NCBI RefSeq assembly: GCF_001677955.1
Contig: NZ_LELA01000003.1
Coordinates: 1 to 63,219 of the forward strand
Direction of reading: 5' to 3'
DNA from: Chryseobacterium sp. BGARF1
GTDB taxonomy: Bacteria > Bacteroidota > Bacteroidia > Flavobacteriales > Weeksellaceae
DNA length: 63,219 bases
Shown here in pieces: positions 33,003-43,620 of this stretch. A model generated the notes under the pieces. The model saw nothing but the letters and a program-made list of their open reading frames with translations. It made no database searches and was not told the origin of the DNA. The translations under genes were made by a program, and so were the position numbers. Each line of letters starts with the position of its first letter. Position 1 is the first letter of the stretch.

Positions 33003-33461
33003 TTATTTTATATGAGTAATATTACAATCTCTATCGAAGTTTTTCAAATAGTCGAAGAATAAACTCTTTTTCTTTTTTAATCGAAAATAACCTGAATAGA
33101 TAATTAATCCTAAGACAGCTAAATAAATTGGCATTAAATAATAATTTCCATCGTAACTTTTAATTATAAAAACTAATATAAAACTTAAGAAAATTAAATA
33201 ATGTAGTATTTCATAATATTCAAATCCAACAGATAGCTCAAAGCTTTCCTCATTATCTCTATTCAAAATAAAATTTCCTTTGAAGGTTGGAGAATCTCTT
33301 CCTCCCATCAATTTTATTTTAAATCCATTTTCACTTACTTTTCCCGTAAAGCTTTTACCAAAATAATTGGAGAAATATTGAAATATATCTTTTTCAATAT
33401 TTTCTAAAACCTCACGTTTTGGCTTAGAAAATTCTAATATATATCTTGATTTAAAAAACAT
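33003..33461 (-). CDS. Hypothetical two-helix membrane protein
   Basis: 152 residues, not recognised. The first ~80 are soluble (KSRYILEFSKPKREVLENIEKDIFQYFSNYFG...), followed by two helices (YLIFLSFILVFII and LMPIYLAVLGLIIYSGYF) and a basic tail. It starts upstream of hemJ by 14 bp on the same strand, so the two may be co-transcribed. Confidence 0.55.
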   Translation of the reverse strand: MFFKSRYILEFSKPKREVLENIEKDIFQYFSNYFGKSFTGKVSENGFKIKLMGGRDSPTFKGNFILNRDNEESFELSVGFEYYEILHYLIFLSFILVFIIKSYDGNYYLMPIYLAVLGLIIYSGYFRLKKKKSLFFDYLKNFDRDCNITHIK

Positions 33462-33571
33462 TTAAGCGAAAATTAAGCGCAAATATAATGATTTTGTTAC
33501 TCAACTTAAACTAAAAAGCATTATCAATATTATGTCTAAAAATTTATTAAAGATTTATGGTTTAGAAAGGC

Positions 33572-34012
33572 TTATTTATTAGAAGAAAGACTGTCGATTT
33601 TTTTACCATCGGCGTATTTTTTTATGTATTTCAGTTTTCCGTTTTCATCGTAAAACTTCCAGTCTCCAAAGTAATACCAGTGGCGTTCGTTTTCTGAAAT
33701 ATCAAGTTTGCTTTGTCCGCGTTCCATAATATTTCCGTTTCGATGATAAACGAACATTTTAATTTTTTTTCTTCCTATTTTTTCTTTTTGATAAAGCTGG
33801 TTCTCTAAAGTCGTTTTCCAGACTCCTACTTTTTCGCCTTTCTTATATTTTCCAACTGTAATTAATGTTCCTTCTTCAGTAGGATATTTTTCTATCCATT
33901 TTCCGTGTCGTTTCTGAACTTTATCAGAGATCTTAATGTATTGATTCGTTTTAGTTTGGCACGAAACGAAAACAAAAACTGACAGCAGGGTTAGTAAGAT
34001 ATTTTTAAGCAT
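33572..34012 (-). CDS. Lipoprotein with MORN-like repeats
   Basis: 146 residues. The signal ends VFVSC (lipobox, Cys18). The mature part has repeating [GxW.xY/Y.NG] elements, e.g. RHGKWIEKYPTEEG, GVWKTTLENQ, FVYHRNGNIMERG, GDWKFYDENGKLKYIKKYADGKKI, like the MORN-variant/YwqK antitoxin-type repeats. Function unknown; it is anchored in the periplasm or outer membrane. Confidence 0.65.
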   Translation of the reverse strand: MLKNILLTLLSVFVFVSCQTKTNQYIKISDKVQKRHGKWIEKYPTEEGTLITVGKYKKGEKVGVWKTTLENQLYQKEKIGRKKIKMFVYHRNGNIMERGQSKLDISENERHWYYFGDWKFYDENGKLKYIKKYADGKKIDSLSSNK

Positions 34013-34056
34013 AAAAAAACAGAATTTCCGTAAATATAGAAATTCTGTTTTTATTC
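34013..34056 (-). terminator. Terminator downstream of kbl
   Basis: AAAACAGAATTTC pairs with GAAATTCTGTTTT around a short AT loop, with T runs on both sides. It separates kbl from the MORN-like lipoprotein gene. Confidence 0.8.
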
Positions 34057-34081
34057 TACAATTGTAGAATGGTTTATTTTT

Positions 34082-35278
34082 TTAAGAAATTACTCCTAAT
34101 TCTTTTCCTACTTTTTCAAAAGCAGCAATTGCTTTATCTAAATGCTCTCTTGTATGAGCAGCAGAAAGCTGTACTCTGATTCTCGCTTTTTCTTTTGGAA
34201 CAACCGGATAGAAGAAACCAATTACATAAATTCCTTCATCCATCAGTTTTTCTGCCATTTTCTGAGCCAATTTAGCATCATATAACATTACAGGAACAAT
34301 CGCAGCATCTCCATCAGGAATATCAAAACCTTTTGCTTTCATTTCCGTTCTGAAATATTCCGCATTTTCCATAACGGTATCACGAAGTGAAGTGTCATCA
34401 GAAATCATTTCTAAAACTTTCAAAGCTGCACCCACAATTCCTGGGGCCAATGAGTTTGAGAATAAATAAGGTCTAGAACGCTGTCTCAACATATCGATAA
34501 TCTCTTTTTTACCGGAAGTAAATCCGCCCAAAGCACCACCTAAAGCTTTTCCTAAAGTAGAAGTAATGATATCTACTCTACCCATTACTTCGTTAGCTTC
34601 GTGAGTTCCACGACCTGTTTTTCCGATGAAACCTGTTGCGTGAGAATCATCAACCATTACCAAAGCATCATATTTATCGGCTAAATCGCAAACTCCTTTC
34701 AGGTCTGCAACAATTCCGTCCATTGAGAAAACTCCGTCTGTAACGATGATTTTAAATCTGTGATTTTTTTCGGAAGCAGCAATCAACTGAGCTTCCAAAT
34801 CTGCCATATTATTATTTTTATAACGGTATCTTGCTGCTTTACAGAGACGAACTCCATCAATAATTGAAGCGTGATTCAATTCATCTGAAATAATTGCATC
34901 TTCATCTGTAAATAAAGGTTCGAAAACTCCACCATTTGCATCAAAACAAGCTGCATAAAGAATAGTGTCTTCAAGACCTAAAAATTCTGCAATTTTTTCT
35001 TCCAACTGCTTGTGAATATCCTGAGTTCCGCAGATAAAACGTACCGAAGACATTCCGTAACCGTGAGAACCAATCATATCTTGTGAAGCCTTCATTACTT
35101 CAGGATGGTTTGATAATCCTAAATAATTGTTGGCACAAAAGTTCAAAAGCTTCTTTCCATTCGCTTCAATTTCTGCACTTTGCTGAGAAGTGATGATTCT
35201 TTCTTTTTTAAAAAGACCGTCATTTTCGATGTTTTTCAGCTCGTTCTGTAGATTTTCAAGATATTTTCCAGAGATCAT
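34082..35278 (-). CDS. kbl: Glycine C-acetyltransferase Kbl
   Basis: A 398-residue PLP enzyme of the alpha-oxoamine synthase family. It cleaves 2-amino-3-ketobutyrate with CoA to glycine and acetyl-CoA in threonine breakdown. Features: [37 protein letters not shown], the [10 protein letters not shown] cofactor-binding segment and the PLP lysine in [13 protein letters not shown]. Length is exactly typical. It is a lone gene with a terminator; threonine dehydrogenase is not nearby. Confidence 0.97.
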   Translation of the reverse strand: MISGKYLENLQNELKNIENDGLFKKERIITSQQSAEIEANGKKLLNFCANNYLGLSNHPEVMKASQDMIGSHGYGMSSVRFICGTQDIHKQLEEKIAEFLGLEDTILYAACFDANGGVFEPLFTDEDAIISDELNHASIIDGVRLCKAARYRYKNNNMADLEAQLIAASEKNHRFKIIVTDGVFSMDGIVADLKGVCDLADKYDALVMVDDSHATGFIGKTGRGTHEANEVMGRVDIITSTLGKALGGALGGFTSGKKEIIDMLRQRSRPYLFSNSLAPGIVGAALKVLEMISDDTSLRDTVMENAEYFRTEMKAKGFDIPDGDAAIVPVMLYDAKLAQKMAEKLMDEGIYVIGFFYPVVPKEKARIRVQLSAAHTREHLDKAIAAFEKVGKELGVIS

Positions 35279-35398
35279 TATATTTAAATTTTAGTTGCGC
35301 TAATTTAATAAAAAGGCATTAAACAAAATACGTTTCGGCCTCTTTATTGTTTTTTTCGGTTATTAATCATTTAAAAGCTATAGTCAAAAGCAAGAAAC

Positions 35399-35427
35399 AA
35401 AAAAAGCTTTCACGAATGAAAGCTTTA
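35399..35427 (-). terminator. Rho-independent terminator
   Basis: AAAGCTTTC pairs with GAAAGCTTT around five bases, with a T tail on the minus strand; it closes the gene at 35450. Confidence 0.75.
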
Positions 35428-35449
35428 AAAATACAAAAACGATTTGCAA

Positions 35450-35857
35450 TTATTTTTTTACTTCAATTTTTTTATAAACAATTCCTTGTAAAGATTTTAC
35501 ACGATCAGTACATTCATCTGAAATATGTGTCATCACCAAATTTTCACCGATCACATCACATTTGTATTTACCTTTTGCTCCTACATTACAAGGTGTTCCA
35601 CCAGAATTTTTCACAATATTGATATCACCATTACTCAATGTATAATTCATTGTTTCGATTACTTTATTATCGAGCAGTACATCAATTTTATCTTTAGAGA
35701 ATTTTAAATCAATCTCTGCTTCGTGAGGAATTTTTGCCAATCCTCTCCATTGTGTGTCTAGTAAAGGATTGTCTGATTTTTTAGATTCACATGAAGTGAG
35801 ATTAAACATTAAAAATGTCAATAAAAGAAAATTGAAAAAGAATAAATTTGTTTTCAT
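35450..35857 (-). CDS. Hypothetical lipoprotein
   Basis: 135 residues. The signal ends MFNLTSC, so lipid attachment at Cys23 is likely. The mature domain is small and beta-rich (LDTQWRGLAKIPHEAEIDLKFSKDKIDVLLDNKVI) with a pair of Cys (TPCNVG, YKCDV) and a third (DECTDR). I do not recognise the family; the layout resembles META/lipocalin-like small domains. Confidence 0.55.
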   Translation of the reverse strand: MKTNLFFFNFLLLTFLMFNLTSCESKKSDNPLLDTQWRGLAKIPHEAEIDLKFSKDKIDVLLDNKVIETMNYTLSNGDINIVKNSGGTPCNVGAKGKYKCDVIGENLVMTHISDECTDRVKSLQGIVYKKIEVKK

Positions 35858-35919
35858 AAGTATTAATTATTTTGTTTGTAAACAAATATACATTGAAAAT
35901 CAATACAATAATTTATTTT

Positions 35920-37842
35920 TTATTCTTTTACAAATTTTAAGTTTGAATTTAATATTTTAATAAAATAAACCCCTTTCTGCAGCAGAGATACACCTATTTT
36001 TTTATCTGTTTTGCCTTTTTTCACCAACCTTCCGTCTGCTGTAAAAATATCATAATCTGTTTCTTTTTTTAATCCCGAAACAAATAATTCATCTTTTACA
36101 GGGTTTGGATAAATACTGAATTCTTCAGTTTTAAGATCTGTCGTACTCAAACTACTATCTTGAGAAACTGTTGAGTTTCTCTCCAACATCTGATATTCAT
36201 AATTAAACTGTACACTGGCAATTGGAAATGTGACAGCCTCTGTAAAATATTGATTATTTGAGGTATTATTTAAAGTAAAAAAAGCAGTCTGCCCTCCAGT
36301 TCCGGTCACTTTTATCGGTAATGGCATTTCAAAAAAGCTAACAGACGCATGACTTTGTGTCTGTGATGCTTTAAAAGTCACCTGATTTCCCACCTGCTTC
36401 CATCTGATATCATAGGTAGGATAACCTTGTCCGTAAATCCAGTCATTAAAAAATTCTGTAAAATCTTTTCCGGTTGAAGTTAGTAAAGAAGCATTCAAAT
36501 CGGCTGTTCTTGCATAGCTATAAGCCAGATTCGGTCTTGCATGATAGTCTTTCAATGCTTGATAAAACACTGTATCTCCCAAAACCCATTTCATCATTCT
36601 TACCACATAACCACCTTTCGAATACGATAATCTTCCACTGAAAATTGAGTTGATATTTCCTAAATTAGCATCTGCCACATATACACTTCCGCCTGTAATG
36701 CTTGTAATATAGTTTTTTTCGCCTAAAAGATAATTAAGGAAATCAGCATTATTCATAATCAGTTTTTCGTAAGCAAGATGTTCTCCAAAAGTAGCAAAAC
36801 CTTCATTCAGCCATATGTCATTCCACGCACCACAAGTTACTTTATCACCAAACCATTGATGCGCCAATTCGTGTGCGATTAATTGTTTGCTCCAGCCACC
36901 CATTGAAGACATCGTTTGATGTTCCATACCACCTCCTGCTTCAAATTCCATGTGACCATACTTTTCATTACGGAAAGGATAAGCTCCGAAATAGGTTTCA
37001 AAAGTATTCATTACCGTTTTGGTCCATTCTATATTTGCCATACTTGTTACATTCGTATTGGTAGACGGATAAACATAATTCACAAAAGGAAAAGGCGGAT
37101 TTCCCATTGTATCATTTAATTTCACAAAATTTGTAATCGAAAGGGCGATAAGATAAGCGGCCGTCGGATATTGTGTTCTCCAAAAAGTACGTTTTTGTCC
37201 GTTCCCTAAAGTTGTTTCAGACATCAACTTACCATTAGCTGCAACATTATATTGAGCTGGAGTCGTTATTTTCAAATCAAATCTTTCAATTTTATCATTT
37301 AAACTTTGCTTTGTAGGAAACCAATCTTGTGCACCATACGGTTCATTTAATGTAGAAAGAATGGGTGTTCCTCCTTGAGAGCCATTAAAAAATGCATTGT
37401 TTGTTGTATCAGGAGCTCCACTGTAATTAATTGTAAGAGAATCTAAAACATTTGCAGCCAAAGAAGCTGTAAAGTTTATTTTTAGTTCTTTAGTTGATAA
37501 TTGCTGAAAAGTAAGATTTTGACCATGATAATTTACCTGAGAAACCGTAAGATTATTATTCAAATCAAAATAAATCGTATTCAACGCTTGTGAAGGCTTA
37601 AAATGTGATGTTACCGACCCTGAAATATTATAAACTGAAGGATTAATAGACACATCCATTCTTTGGTACTGCAAATCGTAGTTTAATGTGTTGGGATTGG
37701 TATTTCCTGCAGCCATTTTAGCCGCATAAGACTTCATTTCCTTATTTAATAAACCTTTTTTTTCTACGTTCTCATTTTGGTTTTGTGCCGATAAAGTATG
37801 AATAGCAAAAATGCTAAAACATAAAAGGCAAAGTTTTTTCAT
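35920..37842 (-). CDS. M1 aminopeptidase with T9SS sorting domain
   Basis: 640 residues. Start 37842 is preferred over one 15 codons upstream because it opens the signal peptide (MKKLCLLCFSIFAIHTLSAQ). The zinc site is HELAH (324-328) with Glu347 in WLNEGF; EAGGGMEHQTM is the family's GxMEN-like exopeptidase motif, here GGMEH, with His in place of Asn. The C-terminal ~75 residues (EFSIYPNPVKDELFVSGL...GVYFIKI) are a T9SS type A domain, so the enzyme is secreted and degrades peptides outside the cell. Confidence 0.9.
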   Translation of the reverse strand: MKKLCLLCFSIFAIHTLSAQNQNENVEKKGLLNKEMKSYAAKMAAGNTNPNTLNYDLQYQRMDVSINPSVYNISGSVTSHFKPSQALNTIYFDLNNNLTVSQVNYHGQNLTFQQLSTKELKINFTASLAANVLDSLTINYSGAPDTTNNAFFNGSQGGTPILSTLNEPYGAQDWFPTKQSLNDKIERFDLKITTPAQYNVAANGKLMSETTLGNGQKRTFWRTQYPTAAYLIALSITNFVKLNDTMGNPPFPFVNYVYPSTNTNVTSMANIEWTKTVMNTFETYFGAYPFRNEKYGHMEFEAGGGMEHQTMSSMGGWSKQLIAHELAHQWFGDKVTCGAWNDIWLNEGFATFGEHLAYEKLIMNNADFLNYLLGEKNYITSITGGSVYVADANLGNINSIFSGRLSYSKGGYVVRMMKWVLGDTVFYQALKDYHARPNLAYSYARTADLNASLLTSTGKDFTEFFNDWIYGQGYPTYDIRWKQVGNQVTFKASQTQSHASVSFFEMPLPIKVTGTGGQTAFFTLNNTSNNQYFTEAVTFPIASVQFNYEYQMLERNSTVSQDSSLSTTDLKTEEFSIYPNPVKDELFVSGLKKETDYDIFTADGRLVKKGKTDKKIGVSLLQKGVYFIKILNSNLKFVKE

Positions 37843-37867
37843 AGTAAAATAATTAGGGAATAAAGAT

Positions 37868-37903
37868 AAAAAAAACCTTTCAATCAATGATTAAAAGGTT
37901 TTA
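37868..37903 (-). terminator. Terminator of the PBP4-type gene
   Basis: AAAACCTTT pairs with AAAGGTTTT around a loop of about 13 bases; a T tract follows on the minus strand. Confidence 0.7.
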
Positions 37904-37921
37904 GTATGAAATTAATAATTT

Positions 37922-39388
37922 TTATAAGTCTAAAGCCGGTTTAAGAATCGTTTCCATTTTACTTTTTACCTGACCGACCGATCCTGCATAATTATTGACC
38001 ATTAAAGAGAAGACTAATGTTCTTCCTGAATTGGTTTTTAAATATCCTGCCAACGTTTTCACTTTATTTAAAGTTCCTGTTTTAGCAAAAACCTGTCCGT
38101 TTCCTTCCCCTACAAACATTCCTTTAAGTGTTCCAGACTGTCCTCCAATTGGTAAAGAATTAAAATATGTTTTGTAGAATTTTTCATCCATTAAAGAACT
38201 AAGATATTTCACCTGCGAGATTGGAGTTACTTTATTACTTCTAGACAACCCACTTCCGTCCATATAATTCAAACCTTCAACATCAAATGCAATATCTTTT
38301 AAGTGATTATTAACCACTATTCTACCCGACTCTGAAGTTTGATCACCCACCTGGAAGTAACCAACGGTTTTTAATAATGCCTCTGCTAAAGAGTTATCAC
38401 TTCTTTGATTCGTATAATAAATAATATCACCCAAAGTCGGAGATTTATAAGCCGAAATCATCTTTCTAACTTCTGGAGAAGCATCGGTCATTTTAGGAGT
38501 TACTTTTCCTGTAACTGCTACTCCGCTTTTCACCAAGCTTGCTTTAAATGAATTGGCAAGGAAGGCTGGAGCATCAGGTAATTTCGTCGTTAAAGTTCCA
38601 TTTCCGTCATACTTTTCAGCATAAACCATCTTATTTACGTAAGGCGAAACATAAAAAAACTTCTTATCTGCCGCAGGATTCATTGATTTCTTTACAATAA
38701 GCTTCTCATTTGCAGGGTTGATCTCTTTGGTAGTACCTACAGGAAGATAGTAGTTATTGTTTTCTAGCCAAACAACATTTTCCGGAAGTGCCGAAATGTT
38801 ACCTTTGAAAAGCGCTGTTTGAATTACAATATCACCATTTACCTTTTTAATACCTTCACGAGCCATTCCTCCAGCAAAATCTGAAACGATGTCTTTGTAA
38901 GACCAAGCTCCTGCTTTATTGGTTCCCAAAGATGGGTCGCCACTTCCTACAATGTAAAGATTACCGTTTAAAGTTCCATTCTCGTCGATTTCTCCCGAAT
39001 ATTCCAGCTGTGTCATCCAACGGTAGTTTTCACCCAACATGCTCATTGCAGTTTCGGTAGTCAACAGCTTCGTTGTAGAAGCGGGAACAAGAGGAGTATT
39101 TTCGTTGTACGAAGAAATTATTTTCTTCGTTTTTGGGTCGTAGACCACAAATCCCCAAGTTGCGTTTTTCAACACAGGGTCGGTCATCATTGTGTTTACA
39201 CTGATGTCTACAAGTTCTTTTGGCGACAAAATAGCTTTTTCCACAGCCGCAATTGGCGAAGGGAGATTTACACCTGCTTTATTATCGTAATTCTGAGAGT
39301 AAAGGACTGTAGAAACGGTCGATTGTGCAAATAAAAAACCAGCAGCCAAGACCGTAACACCTGAAATATATTTTCTGAAATTTACCAT
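37922..39388 (-). CDS. dacB: D-Ala-D-Ala carboxypeptidase/endopeptidase (PBP4 type)
   Basis: A 488-residue class C penicillin-binding protein (peptidase S13) that trims or cleaves peptidoglycan cross-links in the periplasm. The three active-site motifs are present: SxxK S104-T-T-K107 (VPASTTKLL), SxN in NQRSDNSLAEAL, and KTG in VFAKTGTLNKV. A signal peptide ends near ...GFLFAQ. Length is normal. It precedes the M1 peptidase gene on the same strand with a terminator between. Confidence 0.93.
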   Translation of the reverse strand: MVNFRKYISGVTVLAAGFLFAQSTVSTVLYSQNYDNKAGVNLPSPIAAVEKAILSPKELVDISVNTMMTDPVLKNATWGFVVYDPKTKKIISSYNENTPLVPASTTKLLTTETAMSMLGENYRWMTQLEYSGEIDENGTLNGNLYIVGSGDPSLGTNKAGAWSYKDIVSDFAGGMAREGIKKVNGDIVIQTALFKGNISALPENVVWLENNNYYLPVGTTKEINPANEKLIVKKSMNPAADKKFFYVSPYVNKMVYAEKYDGNGTLTTKLPDAPAFLANSFKASLVKSGVAVTGKVTPKMTDASPEVRKMISAYKSPTLGDIIYYTNQRSDNSLAEALLKTVGYFQVGDQTSESGRIVVNNHLKDIAFDVEGLNYMDGSGLSRSNKVTPISQVKYLSSLMDEKFYKTYFNSLPIGGQSGTLKGMFVGEGNGQVFAKTGTLNKVKTLAGYLKTNSGRTLVFSLMVNNYAGSVGQVKSKMETILKPALDL

Positions 39389-39547
39389 CTAATTTTTCTT
39401 TTGTATATATTTTGGATTGAATAAAAAACGATTAGTTAAATCGAATCATAATATCCAAACATATAGTCAACGTTCAAATGTAGAAATTATTATGGTATGG
39501 TAGTTCTGTGGACTATAATAAAAGGCTATAAAATATGTTAAAGTTTG

Positions 39548-41995
39548 TTAAAAATCAACAAAAACATCTTTTTTAATGCTTTGATAAGCAGTGATTTCAT
39601 CAAATTCTTTTAAACTTAACAAAACTAAACTTTTGAATTTCTCATAGTTTTTACCGCGTGGAAGTTTAAGCAAAACCTGAAACTGATACAAATTATTAAG
39701 TCTCGCAATTTGCGCCCTTTCAGGACCTAAAATACAGTCTTCAGGAAGATATTTTCTTAAAATTGACCCTAAAAACTGAGAAGCACGATCCACTTTTTCA
39801 TCTCTTCGATGTTTAAGCTCAATCATAATTAGCTTTGTGAAAGGCGGATAATTAAATTTCTGACGTTCGGTAAGGAAATATTTATAGATCTTAGAAATAT
39901 TATTCATTTTAATCAACTGAAAAACAGAATGATCCGGATTAAAGGTTTGAATTAAAACTCGGCCTTTCCCTGAAACCCTTCCCGCTCTTCCGGAAACCTG
40001 CGTGATTAGTTGATATGCTCTTTCTTCAGCTCTAAAATCCTGTACATAGAGCATAGAATCAGCTTTTGGAATTGCTACCAACTCGATATGATCAAAATCT
40101 AAACCTTTAGAAATCATCTGAGTTCCAACAACAATATCAGTTTCTCTGTCCTCGATTTTTTCGTATAATTTTTCGTAGGCAAACTTCTTTCTCATAGAGT
40201 CAACATCCATTCTGTCGACTTCATTATCAGGAAAAATTTTTGAAATTTCTTCATGAATCTGCTCTACCCCTACTCCTTTTTCATTAAGGTTTTCAGAATA
40301 GCATTTCGGGCAGGTTTTCGGCTTAGAAGCTCTCTGTCCGCAATAATGGCATTTCATTTCGTGAGCAGCTTTGTGATAAGTCATCACAACATCACAATTC
40401 GAGCAGTAATTCACATATCCGCAAGATTCACATTCCAAAACACTGGCATAACCACGTCGGTTGTGAAGAATCATCGTTTGATTTTTTTCTTCTAAAGTCT
40501 TTTTAATTTCATCAATCAGTTTTAAAGAAAAATTTCCGGAAACTTTTTTAGAATCCTGAGCTTCTTTAAAATTAATCAGTTCAAAATCAGGAAGTTTTAC
40601 ATTGCCGAATCTTTCATTCAGAAAAATATATTTCATCTTCTCTTTTCGGGCTAAATAATAGCTTTCAACAGAAGGTGTTGCTGAGCCTAAAATCACATTA
40701 GCTCCATAAAAATTAGCCAAAACCAAAGCCGAATCTTTTGCATTGAAAAACGGTGAAACTTCTCTCGCTTTGTACCCCGAATCGTGCTCTTCATCTACAA
40801 CAATCAATCCTAAATTCTGGTAGGGTAAGAACAGTGAATTTCTTGTCGCAATAAGGACTTTAACATCATTATTTTTTATTCTTCTCCAAATTTCCACCTT
40901 TTCAAAATCGGTCAGTTTCTGATGATAAAAGCCAAGCTGTCTGCCATATTTTTTTTCTAATCGCTGAGTGATTTGCTTTGTTAAAGAAATTTCAGGAAGT
41001 AAAAACAATACATTTTTACCTTGCGAAATACATTCTTCGATTTTCTCTAAATAAATATGCGTTTTTCCTGATGAAGTTACCCCATGAAGCAACACATTTC
41101 TCCCTTCTTCAAACGCTTCATCCACTTCATTTTTTGCAGCTTTCTGTACTTCCGTTAGTTCCTCAACCTCTTCAATTTCGCCTTCATAGCTTTCAATTCG
41201 ATCTTTCTGCATGTAATATTCTTCAACCAAATTTTTATCTGCCAAAGATTTAAAATGCGAACTTGCAAAATAACCATCTTCAAACAATTCTGATTTTTTA
41301 ATATGCAAATCAGGATTTTCAGTCTGTTTTTCTAAAATATGCAGAAAAAGATCTTTCTGTTTCTGAGCTCTTTTTAAACTTAAAAGAATTTCAGTAAGAT
41401 TCTGGTTTTCTAAAACCTCATCTTTGATTTTAACGTAGGCAACTTCCTTGGCCTTATATTTTTCAGCAATCTTTTCGTCGATCTCAATATATTGTAAATC
41501 GATCAGCGAGTTGATGGTTTTAATAATGTCTTTTTTCGGAATAAATGCTTCAATATCCGTTAAATTGATCAGCTGACGAACTTCCAATGCCTGAATAAGG
41601 TACATTTCATTGACGTCTAAATTTTCAAACTCAACGGTAATATTGGGTTTTAATTTTAAATAGGTTTCACTTTCCAGTTTTAAAGAAGACGGAAAAGCAA
41701 ACCTGTAAATTTCTCCCAAATTGCAGAGATAATAATCTGAAAGCCATTTCCAAAATTTAATCTGTTGTGATGGCAGAATCGGCTGTTCATCTAAAATACT
41801 GATGACTTCCTTTGCCACAAACTGAGTAGGCTCTTCGTCATGAAATTCAAAAACAATTCCGGTATAGATTTTTTTCCCACCAAAAGGAACCAAAACTCTC
41901 ATTCCGAGTTGAATTGTTGATTGTATTTCTTCGGGTACTTTGTACGTAAAAGTTCCTTTCAGATTAAGCGGTAAAATAATTTGAGCGTATTGCAA
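39548..41995 (-). CDS. priA: Primosomal replication restart helicase PriA
   Basis: An 815-residue superfamily 2 helicase that reloads the replisome at stalled forks. It has an N-terminal DNA-binding domain (MQYAQIILPLNLKGTFTYKVPEE), Walker A LLHGVTSSGKTHIYLE, DEEHDSGYK as motif II, and a cysteine-rich zinc region (CESCGYVNYCSNCD, CHYCGQ, CPKC) between the helicase lobes. RAEERAYQLITQVSGRAGR is the motif VI segment. Full length. Confidence 0.96.
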   Translation of the reverse strand: MQYAQIILPLNLKGTFTYKVPEEIQSTIQLGMRVLVPFGGKKIYTGIVFEFHDEEPTQFVAKEVISILDEQPILPSQQIKFWKWLSDYYLCNLGEIYRFAFPSSLKLESETYLKLKPNITVEFENLDVNEMYLIQALEVRQLINLTDIEAFIPKKDIIKTINSLIDLQYIEIDEKIAEKYKAKEVAYVKIKDEVLENQNLTEILLSLKRAQKQKDLFLHILEKQTENPDLHIKKSELFEDGYFASSHFKSLADKNLVEEYYMQKDRIESYEGEIEEVEELTEVQKAAKNEVDEAFEEGRNVLLHGVTSSGKTHIYLEKIEECISQGKNVLFLLPEISLTKQITQRLEKKYGRQLGFYHQKLTDFEKVEIWRRIKNNDVKVLIATRNSLFLPYQNLGLIVVDEEHDSGYKAREVSPFFNAKDSALVLANFYGANVILGSATPSVESYYLARKEKMKYIFLNERFGNVKLPDFELINFKEAQDSKKVSGNFSLKLIDEIKKTLEEKNQTMILHNRRGYASVLECESCGYVNYCSNCDVVMTYHKAAHEMKCHYCGQRASKPKTCPKCYSENLNEKGVGVEQIHEEISKIFPDNEVDRMDVDSMRKKFAYEKLYEKIEDRETDIVVGTQMISKGLDFDHIELVAIPKADSMLYVQDFRAEERAYQLITQVSGRAGRVSGKGRVLIQTFNPDHSVFQLIKMNNISKIYKYFLTERQKFNYPPFTKLIMIELKHRRDEKVDRASQFLGSILRKYLPEDCILGPERAQIARLNNLYQFQVLLKLPRGKNYEKFKSLVLLSLKEFDEITAYQSIKKDVFVDF

Positions 41996-42091
41996 GGGAA
42001 TAATTAAAGTGTAAAATTAGATTTTTATTCAGAGAAGTGCAATTTTTTATACTTTTATAGTCCAATCAGATTCAATTAAACTAAAACTATC

Positions 42092-42565
42092 ATGAAAAAA
42101 TTCTTATCTCTATTCATTTTATTATTTATAATCACGATAAATGCACAAGAAAGAGTTTTAATAAAGAAATCAGAAATAACCATTCCTATTGGTAAAAAAA
42201 TTATTTTAAAACCTGAATTTAAAAAAAATAAAATTATAAACTTCGAGCTGGTTTCCGAAGAAAACATTACTGAGAAAAAAGATATGTTTGATATGCTCAA
42301 AAATTTCAAAAGAGATGAGACTAAGGATAATAGTATTGAGTTTACCTTTTCTGAATCTGAAATGATGGGAAATTCTATTTTCACCCTTTTAAATATTCAA
42401 AAAACAGGTAAGACGATGAATTTCAAAGCAAAAATTAAACTAAAAGGCACAACCATTTATCAATCAACCTCTATTATGCCAAGCTCAAGTAATGCCGCTT
42501 CTGTAGAGCAGTGGAGAGACAATATAGATTCTATTTTTTTGTATGATTTTGAATTAATAAATTAG
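42092..42565 (+). CDS. Hypothetical secreted protein
   Basis: 157 residues with a signal peptide (MKKFLSLFILLFIITINAQ). The mature part is basic and beta-rich; the family is not recognised. It ends 3 bp inside the 3' end of the AEC gene on the other strand (4-bp overlap, convergent). No regulatory signals stand out. Confidence 0.55.
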   Translation: MKKFLSLFILLFIITINAQERVLIKKSEITIPIGKKIILKPEFKKNKIINFELVSEENITEKKDMFDMLKNFKRDETKDNSIEFTFSESEMMGNSIFTLLNIQKTGKTMNFKAKIKLKGTTIYQSTSIMPSSSNAASVEQWRDNIDSIFLYDFELIN

Positions 42566-43470
42566 AAAATCAATTCAATAATCTGATACCAAATTGCCGA
42601 AGTAATAAATCCAACAAGGATACTGAATCCGATAATCAAATTCGTCAGCTTTGTATTAAGTTTAAATTGTTCGGCAATAATACTTGCCGTAACTACAGTC
42701 GGCATTGCAGCTTCAAAGACAGAAATTTTCGCAACATTACCTTTAATTCCGAGTAATAAAGCTAAACCTAAAATCATTATCGGAGCTAAAATTAATTTAT
42801 AAAACATAGAAGCTGAAATCTGTGGCAACAATTTTTTCCAACCATTAAATTTCAACTGCAATCCAACAGAAAACAAAACTAGCGGACTTACAGTCGCAGC
42901 CAATTTATCAAAAAGTGGCTCTGCAAAAGTAAAATCGATGAATTGAGATAAAATCAATGCGGCAATACAACCGATCAACGGCGGAAAAGTAACCAATCTT
43001 TTCAGAATAAAAATGGCACTCACTTTTCCGGATTTGCTTCCACCTTTTACCGCAGCGATAATTCCTAATGTGGAAAGTGCAAAAAACATCGTCTGGTCAC
43101 AGATTATCGCAATACTTAAAAGACTTTCACCATAGAAAGCAGAGATTAAAGGAAATCCAATGAATGAAGTGTTGCTGTAACCACTTGCTAATTCCAACGT
43201 ACTTCTTGATCTTCTGGAATATCCTTTTTGTCTGCTGTAAAACATCATAAAAAAGAAACATCCAATCGCAATTACAAAAGTTGAAAGTATTGGAAAAAGC
43301 ATTTCTGCAGACCATTGAACCTTTGGTAAATATTTAAAAGAAACTGCAGGAAGTGCTAAATAAAGAATCCAAGTATTGATGCCTTTGTGTGCGTCGGGAT
43401 GAATAGATTTTGTTTGTTTGAAAATCATTCCTGCCAAAATACAGACCGCGATTAAAACAAAATTTACCAT
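42562..43470 (-). CDS. AEC-family transporter
   Basis: A 302-residue membrane protein with about ten helices of the auxin efflux carrier family (LPAVSFKYLPKVQW, SRRSRSTLELASGYSNTSFIGFPLISAFYG, IVTASIIAEQ-type end read as VVTASIIAEQFKL). Bacterial members move malonate, malate or other small organic acids; the substrate here is unknown. It stands alone, convergent with the preceding gene. Confidence 0.88.
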   Translation of the reverse strand: MVNFVLIAVCILAGMIFKQTKSIHPDAHKGINTWILYLALPAVSFKYLPKVQWSAEMLFPILSTFVIAIGCFFFMMFYSRQKGYSRRSRSTLELASGYSNTSFIGFPLISAFYGESLLSIAIICDQTMFFALSTLGIIAAVKGGSKSGKVSAIFILKRLVTFPPLIGCIAALILSQFIDFTFAEPLFDKLAATVSPLVLFSVGLQLKFNGWKKLLPQISASMFYKLILAPIMILGLALLLGIKGNVAKISVFEAAMPTVVTASIIAEQFKLNTKLTNLIIGFSILVGFITSAIWYQIIELIF

Positions 43471-43620
43471 ACTTTTTTAAACTTTACTTCTTTTACTTTT
43501 GTCTTCATACAAAAGTAACAAAAAATCAAGACTGGAAACTTCTGTTAAACTCTGCTAAAATTAAAATGCAGTTATTCATAAAATAAATTTCTAATTCAAA
43601 AAAACTTTATCTTTGCGACT